A stretch of DNA of 54,799 nucleotides, from positions 1 to 54,799 of the forward strand of contig ML769786.1 of assembly GCA_009733575.1 (NCBI GenBank), written 5' to 3'. Position numbers and translations under genes: made by a program. This DNA is from Gymnopus androsaceus JB14. Lineage: Eukaryota > Basidiomycota > Agaricomycetes > Agaricales > Omphalotaceae. The notes under the pieces were generated by a model that saw nothing but the letters and a program-made list of their open reading frames with translations, was not told the DNA's origin and ran no database searches. Shown in pieces: positions 44,582 through 54,799 of the stretch. Within the stretch, counting starts at the first letter, position 1, and every line of letters starts with the position of its first letter.

Positions 44582-47500
44582 ATGGTGGCTGCAGGAGACA
44601 CTTTGGACACTTCCGATGACATAGGATCTATCTCAAGCACCTTAGACACTCTTGATATTGGAGAGTCTGCCCAGAAACCCTCCAAACTTGAAGATTCTCT
44701 TGCGAGTGTAACCTACGGGGAGCTTGTTGATAGTATTCGTGCATGTAGGCTGAAAGTATACGAGTATCGCGACTATCTCACTCCTCGTACCTCCCCTCCA
44801 TCTGAAGAGGACTGGCCTTGGAGCTTCGTTTCCAAAGTCGACGACCTTTCTGACGCCAAGGGGAAAGGTCGTGACTTCTTGGTCTACGCTGGATTTCTGT
44901 ATCAACGGAATTTCAGGCTATCTCCCTCTCCCTCTTTCAGAAGCCCGAGCTACGGAGATACTTATGCTCGTCCCAGTAGCGGATCCGGAGGCGGTTCAGG
45001 ATCATTTGCATCGGCTTATTCTTCCCAGCGAACTGCTGTCGCCTTGAAAGAGTCCGTTCGGTCCATTCATCGCTCGGGAAATCGTCCAGCACTCATCGGT
45101 GCTTTCTTGAAGGAGATTCGATTCATAACTCGGCTGGAGTCGTGCAGGAACATCATTTCCATGTTTGGAGTGGCTTTCATAGGAGTCGGAGACGAGGTCA
45201 AGCCAGCATTAGTCCTTGAGCTTGCTCTATCGAATCTCACCGAATTCATTAAAGAAGGCTTTAACGGAACAAGCGTTTCGTGGAACCTGAAAACTCTTTT
45301 TGCATCGCAAATCTGTGACGCCCTCCAGGCTCTTCACAGTCACGGATTCATCCACGCAGATGTCAAGGGCCAGAATGTATTAATCTTCAGCCATAAAAAA
45401 TCCGAGTTCTGTGCAAAACTGTCTGATTTTGGTAATTGTGTTCCATTGAACGCTACCGCACCTTATATTGCCGCGGGCACCCAATACTATCTGGCTCCTG
45501 AGTGTTTGGTGCTGGATAACAGTATCATCCCTTCAAGTCATCGTGCATGGGGGGATTTGTACGGAAACGCGCAGTACCGGGACATATACGCTTTTGGTTT
45601 ACTGGTGTGGGAGTTGGCTACAAACTGCGAATGTCCTCCGTTCTTTGATCTCAGCACTGACGCGGTCGATGTTGTGCAAATGAAGCACAGTGATAGTGAT
45701 CAAGCCATGGGATATCTTTTGGACCGTGTACCTCCCCATACGCCTACCCATCTACGAGGTGTGATCAGTGGTGCACTTAGGACCAATCCCCAAAAACGCG
45801 CGCTTTTGATAGATATCGGCCGTGAGTTTGAGCAGGTTCTGAGCTTACAGTTAATTATTTCCTTCAGCCCTGTTTCTTGATACTGACCTGCGTTGAAGAA
45901 CAGAATCAATCTCTCGTTCAGTCCGCAATGAAAATCCAGTTAGTCTTCGTTTCTTATATGACACTTAAATTTGAGATGACATTTCTATATTCCTGTACAG
46001 CCCAACGAAGAATCAACTTTCAATATACCCTGGCCATTGCAGAGGCGACTCTACAAAGAATCCTTCGAGCCTTCTAATCGTAGCGGAATCGACGCAAAGA
46101 TCTACCTTGCGTATTGCTATCATTTCTGTGCTACACACGACGATGAAGGCGCGGCAAGAGATCATGCACTCGAAGCTCTACGGTCTGTTGCCAAAGTCGA
46201 TCCTTTCCATTTTACCAAGGATTCGAAGTTGACACCGTTGAGAGCTCTCATGGAACACCAAGATTGGGAAGGCTTGTCCAAGATTCTCCCAGCACCTGAC
46301 GAAGAATGTACTTCCGAGCAATACCTGCAGCACATCTACTCATACGGGTGGCGCAAGCTGCTCCTAGAGGTTTGCATGGCAGGGTGTTGGATGACAAAGC
46401 TCCGGAATAAAATTTTCTACGAGGACTCTCTACCAGACAACTTCGTTAGCATCAGAACTTGGTCTGAGAATGTTGCTGTGGCATGCATCAGGCTCCTTAG
46501 TGAAGATGGTCGCGTCGAAAATATTGGCCTCACTATGGGAGACTATGAGCGATTCACTGTTCTTCATTTGGCTTGCCTTACCGGTAAACCCCGTATTGTG
46601 CGCATGCTCATCGATCTAGGTGCCGACGTGCATGCTCACTTAACAGATGCGGACACAGCGCGCACTGCTCTTCACTTGTGCTGTCAAGAACAATCGGTGC
46701 CAGACGACCTGAGCACTGAGGTAGCTAAGATCCTTGTCGAGCATCAGCCAGACGTTATGCATGCAGTCGTCCCTGATTCACTTTACACTCCTCTCAGGTT
46801 CGCTGTGGAGAGTCAAAAGCAACAGCTCTGTCAATACCTCATCGCAAGCGGAGCGGACGTTAGTGCTCGTGCAGAATATAGCACTACGGTGTTACAGCAA
46901 TGTGCATATCTTCAACGTAGCGCCTATAACCGGTCAATGGCTTTGGAACCGTCGGTAGCACTGGAACTCGCGACAGTGATTTTGGCGACTGGAAAGGTAT
47001 CTCAAGAAGATAAAGACACGGCGCTAGTTTACGCGACGGTAGAGTGGGACGAGTTATATGATATGGCCAAGCTTCTGCTGGAGTACCGTGCTAGTCCGAA
47101 TGCCGTTGTTCATGTTCCTTGGCTTGGCCGAGGTAGTACCTACACAGCGCTCAAAGCAGCGGTATTCAGAAACCATATCCGCATCTACTATCTCTTGATG
47201 GAACAGGATGATATAGTTGTGGATGCGAGCGAATTACTCGGGGTAGCGCTGGAATTCGAGCGCACCAGCGACATGATCCCCAGGTTGTTAGAAAAAGGCG
47301 CCACCTTCCCTTTCTCATACATTATTGATACATCCGTTGATATTGAGCCCGTCGACGCTTCAAGTATGTCTTTTTTGTCCGAACAAAAATTCTATACACT
47401 CAATGAAATCTTCAGAGCTTCCTTCAGAAGAAGAGATCTTCATTACTGCACTTCGCTATGCGCTCGCCATTCTCAAAGGCTTCCCTACGGGCTGGCAACT

Positions 47501-48118
47501 CGCCAAATCTGACAACAATGGCGTCAAAATATTCACTAACGCTTCGTGGCATGCTCGTCTAACCGTTCGTCCTGAGAGCGAAATTACGTTTGGCGTACTC
47601 TGGGACAAGATGCGAATGAAGGAAGTCATCGCCGTGACCGATTGCAAGTACGTTGGTCATTTACTGGTGATTTCCAAAGCTGTCTGAAATGCACCAGGTC
47701 CATTCCATCTATCGAAAAGGTTTCGAACATTAAGCAGTTATCACGTTCTCAATCCGTCTGGTCCATTTCTTACAGATTCCCGTTTTCGGGCACTTCCCTC
47801 CATGATTTTACTGTACTTCAGTTGTCATACTTCGAGGCCCAAATTCGAACAGGGTGCGTGTACACATCATATCTGTATCTCATCGCGTTCAAGATTGCTG
47901 TCTTTTGTAGCATGATTGTATCAATACCGGTTATTGATCCTTCCAAAGATGACAAGGAGGAGGACATACGTGGTGTTTACGCTAGTGTCGAGCGGATCAA
48001 GCAACTCGAAGATGGGTCAATGGAATGGATGATGGTAATCATGAGTGTTCCGGACGAGGATGGGAAGATACCTGATTGTATCTTAGAGGCGACCATGAAC
48101 AACCGATGGCAGAGGTGA
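44582..48118 (+). CDS. Kinase-ankyrin-START fusion protein
   Basis: Exons 44582-45821, 45904-45938, 46001-47363, 47416-47647, 47698-47853 and 47911-48118 give about 1077 residues. Kinase domain (about 150-415): VALKESV with Lys 156, FLKEIRFI, FIHADVKGQNVLIF with Asp 260, LSDFGNCV with Asp 282, YYLAPECL, IYAFGLLVWELA; an Arg follows in NPQKR. All catalytic residues are kept. Ankyrin repeats (about 580-820): FTVLHLACLTGKPRIVRMLI, ARTALHLCCQ, YTPLRFAVESQKQQLCQYLI, YTALKAAVFRNH. START-type lipid domain (about 880-1077): NNGVKIFTNASWHARL, VWSISYRFPFSGTSLHDFTV, MIVSIPVIDPSKDDKEEDIR, DGKIPDCILEA. The weak point is the first intron: the shorter 46-nt option leads to an in-frame TGA at 45894-45896, whereas an 82-nt intron avoids it and restores phase. 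If the short one is used there may be two genes or a pseudogene. Confidence 0.75.
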
Positions 48119-48242
48119 GATTCGTGTATCATTTTTCCATTCGACTGCTCAGGTGACGGTCTGCGATAGTATGAATCGGGTATCGACAAACGAGTAGAAA
48201 TACTGAGCTGTTTCTATCCTCAAAAAGGATAACCCAAGTACA

Positions 48243-48462
48243 ACTATGCTGCGACATACATATATATGTTCTTGAATACATGCGTTCAAGATGTCTTGGG
48301 CGGCTGGGAGATGAAGAATCCAGAGTAAAATCTCCAGTGGAGCTTCGCGCACCCACTTCAAGGTTGGAACAAATCTCGCGCTTAGCGAGTGATCTTTCAC
48401 CAAACCAGGTACTGCAATAGGAAGCGTGACAATGAATAAGGAATCTATCATGGTGGTGAAAG
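48243..48462 (+). repeat. Dispersed direct repeat, copy B
   Basis: Partner of 41713-41949, same orientation. It lies just after the end of the kinase-ankyrin-START gene, so the two copies bracket the divergent gene pair. Confidence 0.7.
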
Positions 48463-51052
48463 TATTTGAGCTGGATTCAAGTAACTTATCATACATAAAT
48501 CAAGACCAGGAAGCTAAGTATGTCCAACTATCGTACTTCGACAGGTTACCGTGTGCCTATTTAAAACATACCTTAGCGCCCTGGGCTGTCTTGTGTCGTA
48601 ACTTCCACTTGACTTCCACAATTATTCTCTTCGGCCAGACTATTTACTTCGTAGTACTCTAAACCGACAGACCGAATATCAGGCCCGTTACGATTCGGAA
48701 TTTCTAGGCCATGCAAATGGTAATTCGGAAGAAGTGTAAAGCGAAGAGAACTTGTGAAGAAGAAGAGGTATGTCGCTGCTTCAGTCATTTGGTTGAACTA
48801 TCGGCTGATATTTGGCTGGTTGCAGGTACATTCTGACACGTCAGAACCAACCTCGTACCGGATGACTGATTGGACCTTGGAAATATTAGCGTCTTCAGTG
48901 CCAGACCGAAGCAGAATAAGCACGATCCCTAATTCCATTGCATTCGTTGCAAATTTCAGTGAATGAAGCCGCCGAAGTTGTTCGTCTAGACAGTCTCCCC
49001 ATAGCTTTGGCTGCAACTTGTAGGCTCGCAAGTCATGCAATAGTGAAAAATCTTGGGGACGGGTTGAGTAGCTTTACAGTCTATGCCAATGGATGGGCTT
49101 CCGGTAGTGTTGTCAATTGCGTCGCTGCTTGTTGGCGGTGCCGTTCGATCTCCGAATGTATAGGGGGAGGGCTGAATGTATCTTGATATCTTTGCTGTGG
49201 TCTTTGTCGCTTCTGACACACGTATTGCAGCTTGCCATTTCATAGATACCAAATCGCGCTGGTTCAAGCTGATTTGCTGATTTGGTGTGGGACTAGTACC
49301 ACGTCCTCTGTGTATAACATTATCGGACGACTTGTAAGACTTCTGATTCGTTCCGCTGTGTCTGAAATCCTGTCACCCATGCATAATAGAGTCGGCCCTC
49401 AGCATGTGAAGATTGCCCCCGGAATATGGTGCCAGCAGGTTTTTACTCTTCTGCTCGAAGTTCAGTGAGATATTGTGTACCCCTTGCGGTCTTGATGCTT
49501 ACGCCAATGGAGGGATGGCCTGGAACCCGTTGAGCTCGAGCCTTCTTCGCGGGCTTTCAAGATTCTGTGTATACCGCCACTGGTGTTGGAGAGGGGCCTC
49601 GTGCGCATCGCCGAACTCGATCGTTGGATTAAGGACGGGATATCGATGAGCGACTGCTCGAGCACGAGATAAGATGCTGCTTGCAGCCGAGGCCATTCTC
49701 GCATCCATTCCCACGAAATCCCAATATCCACCAACCACTTTGCTCTCAACGATTGGCACCCTTGCTGTAGATTCCCAGCTTCAGGTGCAGTCAGCTTGTT
49801 GCGCCATCCGACACAGCACCTTTTGCGTCGATTACTGCGGAAATGGCCTTCGAGACTCAGTGTTGGTGAGCCTTGTACGATGGTGTCGTGCAAACCTTGC
49901 TTTTACCAACTGAAGAGCTTCTCATCGGCATTGGGAGTATCAGAAGAGGTGATAACGGTGAGGGAGAGCCCAGCCTACAGTACCACCGAGTCTTCGACTT
50001 TCTTAACGCCCTCCTGCTCCTGATCCCCTACAAATCTACGTCACTGTATACTTTCCTGTCCTTTCGCCTTCGTTTTCGCTTCCATCTTCATCCTCAGGCG
50101 AATTTATTTCATTGCAAAGGTGCCATGGCTGAGACATTGAGGACAGGGTGAATGAATAGAATCTACGCCATCGGATCCGCCTCCACCCACAGCCAGCAAT
50201 GTCGTATAGTGTTTGTTTGCATTGTATAACGTTCTACCAACGTTCTGAATTCGCGATAGGTGGTACTCGTAGTCGATGTCGAGAATGTCGGGCTCATTGG
50301 GAAAGCTTTCCATTTACAGGTTTGTATTTCCTTCTTGTGTTTCTCAGTTGGCATGTAGCTCACATACATGCCCTTAGTCTCAGGACCCCTCAGGATCAGA
50401 TTTAGATGAATCGAAGCTCTTACACCACCATCCTCGCTTCACGCCACAGAAACATTCACGACAACTCTAGATCATCATTTTGCCACAGTATCCCCTCGCC
50501 CTATTTGCCTTATGATCTTGTTGATTTCCTCCTGTTGAGGATATCTCAAAACTATCCCGTTTCATCTGGCAGCCAACCAATGCTTTCTGGATGTTACTGT
50601 CATTTCCAAGATGGGCGCCATCAATGTCTCTTTATCTAGAAATCATTTCACCCCACTACCTGTCAATTGTGAAGTCTTCCTTTGTATCCTTGTCGACCAG
50701 TTGTACTCGGTCCGGTTGTTCAACCTTTGTTCTTCTTTCCTCCCTCTTGGATTTGATTTCGTGGTTCCAAAAGCATCCAGTCCTGGGATTTGAAAGTTCG
50801 AGATGGAACACTCTTCTCTGGATCCCATAGCTTTGACAAACCGGGCTCGGAGAGGGTGGTGCTTGTGTAGGACCTCATACCATGTGGGTACCAAATCTTG
50901 ATTTGCGGTCATCCTCAATTTCTTACACTATATATTAGAGATTTAAGTAGTCATGGTTCATATGCTAGCCTATGAAGAAAATCTCGAAAAAATCATATCT
51001 ATCTACCATTTGGCAAACAAGGTCTATAGAAGAGAACAATGGTGTCGTTGAT
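48463..51052. other. Gene-poor stretch
   Basis: There is no supportable gene. A plus-strand interval at about 49507-49690 is open with protein-like composition (VELEPSSRAFKILCIPPLVL, RIAELDRWIKDGISM) but lacks start, end or splice partner. The minus-strand frame 50918-50643 is open without motif. These may be relics. Confidence 0.35.
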
Positions 51053-53108
51053 CTAACTTATCTCTGGTTCTTCTAGTAAAGGTGACGGTTCAGAAGATGC
51101 ATGCTCTTCATCGATGATTTTCTTTCGAATAACCGATCCAAAGCTGTTTTTAAGAAATGTCGTTATCGAAACAACTTTGTAGCTATCCGCCGCTGTGTAA
51201 GGTTGGTCGGATGCTGCCTGATTGACATATCGCAAAAAAGGAAACGGCAATGAAAGTCGATCTAGCCAAGCTCTCAGCTCGAAATACTCAATACACTTAT
51301 CATCCTTGAAATCTGTGAAGTCTATGCTGCGTCAGTTTAGCTCCTCTTTCTGTGAAGCCTGAATGCAAAGCGACCACCATATCCATACCGGCGCCTGAAA
51401 CAGATTCCCTTGCTCCTTCCCATTGCACTGCTCGATGACAAAGGAAAAGACCTCATGCGGTTTGAGCACCTGGTCTACAATCTTGTCCTCTGGGCCCCAA
51501 CGGAGATTGGACACGAGTCCGGAACCAGCAAGAGACAACATTATAGCATAGTCGGAAGTGGTAATTGGCAATGTCGATAAGCGACGAAGTTCGCTCTTGA
51601 CTAGCACCCTACGATCACGATCTGGGCCAAAAAAAGTATACGGGATTGCAGCACAGAGTATCCGACCAAGGCTCAACTCAGCTTCCACAGTAGTTGGTCC
51701 CAAAAGGACTCTCGAAGTGATATTATGGAGCTCATGTACAATGATCCCATTCAACCGTTGATTTGCATCGAGAGGGAATGCTGCACTGCTGGCTTCTGCA
51801 AGAGTGGTTATAGCTGAACGATCCACAGTGTTTGCAGCCAGCCACAGCAACATCCTTTTGTGCTCCGTTTCTCCAAGGTCCTCGACGGCCATGCGCTCGA
51901 CATCCCTCGAATACTTGGGCAAGGAGTGTCTATGAGCACCAGACCTTGTGAACAGGAACGTGTAGATGGGGTAAAGAATGTCAGATAATGAAGTTCGATA
52001 AGGGCATCCCACAAGGAAGACCGGCAGGATGCTGATAACCAAATAGGCAATGAATACGGATCCAGCCATGATGAGAAGGATGAGGCCAATTATGCTGTGG
52101 CAAGGAAACACAAAAACGACCAGACCACCCATGAAAAGGAAGAGGGACATATTGAGAGCAAGCGGCAAAACACCAATGATGACATTTACTCCCCACTTCT
52201 CAAAATTGTCATAGCGGAACTGGCGAATGCTGGCACGTTCCCGAGCGGAGCCGGAGATGAAGGAAGAGTATTGTCGTATCCACTGCTTTGCGAGGACAGC
52301 AAGTAGTGCAGTGGAGAGACTGAGCAACAGGCTGATGAACCACAGGGCGTTTACCCATGTGCTAGCATCAACATCAGTTATGCTGAAACGCCCAAGCATT
52401 GACTTGTTAGTCAAAACTGAGTCGATTTGCTTATTCAAGCTGATCTGTGCAGTTTGATTCACCAAAGTCTGGAGCAACATGTTGGTCGTTTTAGTAGGAT
52501 CAGGTGAAAGTTCTGGTGTAACTTCTGCCAGCAAAGTGGTCAGAACACTGGAGAAAAGACCCGCCTGATGTGTTGACAAAATTAGTAACATGCTGACCAG
52601 AGAAATTGGAGATACGACACGCACAAAAATCAGCATAACATCACAGTCACCACTGGCGTTGGCAATCATGTCTTGGTCGAAAGCTCCGCTCTCATCATTG
52701 TAAACATGCCAGATGCGCGCATCGTGGTCCAATTCCTTGTAACGCTCATCAGGGCCATACTTCTGTTTATAGTCTCCTTCTAGAGATCAAGCAAAGGCTC
52801 AGTTTTTTGACACGGTTCAGCCCAAGTTCAGCCTTTGAGATAAACTCACCACCGTGACTCGCCAACCTACTACCCACTCCAAAACGAATGCCAGTGTGTT
52901 CATCCATTGTCCCTACTCTCATTAGAGGACTGGGATGACCTGTTTGGATCGGGGACACATTGTCAGCATTGGTGATACCAGGGTAGGAGCGCATGTGCGT
53001 TGCGGAGGACGACGAGGGTATTGACTCTGCACCAGCAGAATAGAATTGACCTTCAAGATCATCGTTGCGGGTTGCAGAAGATCTGCGGGAGTGAAGGGCA
53101 CTGGCCAT
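51053..53108 (-). CDS. DUF6535-domain membrane protein
   Basis: Exons 53108-52850, 52779-52625 and 52564-51389, plus a probable last exon 51304-51053, give 613 residues; without the last splice the frame ends at 51332 (548 residues). The N-terminal 110 residues are Ser-rich and disordered. The family core starts ARIWHVYNDESGAFDQDMI and CDVMLIFAGLFSSVLTTLL, with WVNALWFISLLLSLSTALLA, KQWIRQYSSF, NMSLFLFMGGLVVFVF and FIAYLVISILPVFLVG, giving about four membrane helices in the order usual for DUF6535 (PF20153), a family expanded in agarics and of unknown function. The C-terminal exon is open and coding-like (IEYFELRAWLDRLSLPFPFL) and its acceptor is in phase, which is why I extend the gene to 51053. 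Confidence 0.8.
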
Positions 53109-54799
53109 GACTAGTATGTAAGGTGCAACTTAGAGATGTTGATGAGCAAGAGAGGAGTAAAGTATGATTTCAAAACTGACCATGTTAAGTATGATGAGCC
53201 TGGAAGAGGTCAATTACGCCACCATCGCAATACACTGCAGGAGTTTCTGTTTTAACAGCTTTTCGTTGCTAACAGCTCCAATGCGATACATCGATACTAG
53301 TAGGTTTCAGTGGGGTGATAAATGAGATCGCATAGATCACAACGGATATAAATATCTGTGAACTCAATATTAGGTTCAGTATACTGTATTCAGTGATCAG
53401 TCATGGACGCGAGAGATCCTTCAAGAAGGGTATATCAAGATTCAAAACCAGTGAGCATGGTGCCGAAGTGCCAATGCAAAGCTCCAATTTCTACACAAAA
53501 GTGTTTTTATGGCATATTATTACAATTCTGCGTAGAAAGGAAGCATGAAAGAAAGAAGGGGAGGATCACAAGTAGACAAAGGAAGACTCAAGGGTGTGTG
53601 AACAAGGAATGGAAGAAGGCACAAGATGAGGAAAATATCAGCACACGCCCAGTACAGAGGTAGTTGGTAGTTGATGTTGAGTCCCGTAGGTAACGTACGA
53701 GATATCTATCAATTTTCCTCCAAGTACATCAAAGGCGAAAATATCAGTTGCGTATTTGCGGCGTTGAGATTAAGCCTTCAATGATTGTGTGGAAGAGCGT
53801 ACGAAAGTCAAGTATCAGTTGTAGACTCACTGTATCACTTCTCTGTAGCATTGTAAACTGATGCCTTCCAAAAACCAACGATGATGCGAGGAGAACCAAG
53901 TACCAGCGTGGAAACGTAACCTGAGACCGAAACGAGGGGGGTTTGAGCAGATTTCATCTCGGTCTGCGGGGCTGAAATAATAAGCAAACGGAGGTCAACA
54001 AATGCGCAGGAGAGCTCGCGGCGAAAATGCAGGGATTCGACAGCCTCGGAGAACGAGAGAAATTGGGGGAAAAAGAACAGGAGAGATGGTTAGCTAGCAG
54101 AAGCAATCAGATGTCGAAAGTAAGGGATAAATACCTTGCACAACATGGTTGCCCATCCTCCAGCTGGTCTCTAGACTACATCCTCTTCCTAAAGAGCATG
54201 AAGACTCAAACACGATTTCGAAGCTCAGTTCTTCCTGGCGTCAGGATCTTGAGTATTCGAGCCTCCTTCAGTTGCTACAAGGATGGAAGGACACGGATAG
54301 GTAGAAAGAGGACAAAATACGTTGGATGATAGAATGGAGCGGGTGGCATAAAAGAGAAGGACAATGACAGAACAGAGGAAGAGGAAGCCGGGAATAAGAG
54401 AGAAGGGAGCGAAAGAGTCTGTGAGAGTGATATCGATGGAGGAATACACGTAGGAGAATCTCTCGTTCAAGAGTTTCCGAAAAGTTTCTTCACTGTTTTT
54501 TGACAGAATCTAAGCCATGTGAGCGTAGAGACGTGTATAAGATGTGCGCATGGCTTCGGAGATATTGCAACGTCTGTTGATATCTAAGTTGTATTCAAGA
54601 GTGAAGATAACAGCCAACTCACCAATGACCAGGCTGTACTGACAGTCCTTCCAATATCTGCACATGGCCAGGTAATTTAATTTGCGTGCTCATTTCTCAA
54701 CTGTCAATATCCAAGTTCCAACAATGAAAGCCTTGTGCGTTAACCAGATTTTGAGACGACGCGTTTCCCGAATTCAAAAAATGTTGACAGAGACTGCAT
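53109..54799. other. Intergenic to window end
   Basis: Left end holds the DUF6535 promoter. A minus-strand frame at 54470-54225 contains a hydrophobic stretch (IPGFLFLCSVIVLLFYA) and could be an exon of a gene, but no partner exon was found. Overlapping plus-strand frames are not convincing. Confidence 0.4.

Overview
This window is nuclear DNA of a filamentous fungus, most likely a mushroom-forming basidiomycete (Agaricomycetes). The evidence is dense short introns (mostly 45-65 nt, GT-AG), compact multi-exon genes, and families typical of agarics: a DUF6535 membrane protein, an F-box-like protein, a secreted cupredoxin-like protein, a fungal aromatic-acid-exporter-like protein (ArAE_2/DUF2421), and HeLo/kinase/ankyrin proteins. 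All exon models were joined by hand from splice signals and reading phase; no homology search was possible, so family names rest on recognised motifs.

Layout. 0.1-2.1 kb: a low-complexity Ser/Arg-rich protein. 2.1-10.9 kb: gene-poor and repeat-rich, with a perfect hairpin, two tandem duplications, two adjacent long-inverted-repeat elements (7.6-9.1 kb) and two decayed coding fragments. 10.9-18.4 kb: a purine nucleoside permease (NUP) family protein and a 21-exon ArAE-like membrane protein, both on the minus strand. 18.4-21.6 kb: a roughly 1-kb putative element bounded by arrays of AACCTA/TAGGTT motifs. 21.6-24.5 kb: two secreted proteins, an SGNH/GDSL hydrolase and a cupredoxin-like protein. 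25-27 kb: a divergent pair of unrecognised genes, one coding for a multi-pass membrane protein. 27.8-28.8 kb: the PLP homeostasis protein (YggS/PROSC family). 29.4-31.6 kb: an F-box protein. 32-36.5 kb: an unrecognised 178-aa protein, a Cys-rich single-pass membrane protein and an Hsp20-like protein. 37.8-40 kb: a sugar transporter. 42.4-48.1 kb: a divergent pair, HeLo-like pseudokinase (minus) and kinase-ankyrin-START fusion (plus), bracketed by a direct repeat. 51-53.1 kb: a DUF6535 protein. The rest to 54.8 kb has no supportable gene.

How genes may work together. Most genes look like independent housekeeping, transport or secretion genes. The exception is the 42-48 kb locus. A protein with a HeLo-like N-terminus and a kinase fold that has lost all three catalytic motifs faces, across a 466-bp shared promoter, a catalytically intact kinase fused to ankyrin repeats and a START lipid-binding domain. 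HeLo plus pseudokinase is the layout of animal and plant MLKL, and HeLo domains execute cell death in fungal self/non-self recognition. The pair is therefore a plausible, apparently undescribed, sensor-activator/effector module. The window also holds several instructive gene-structure oddities: an intron that is a duplicate of the next exon, four GC-AG introns, a compensated frameshift, microexons, and a start-codon-only exon.
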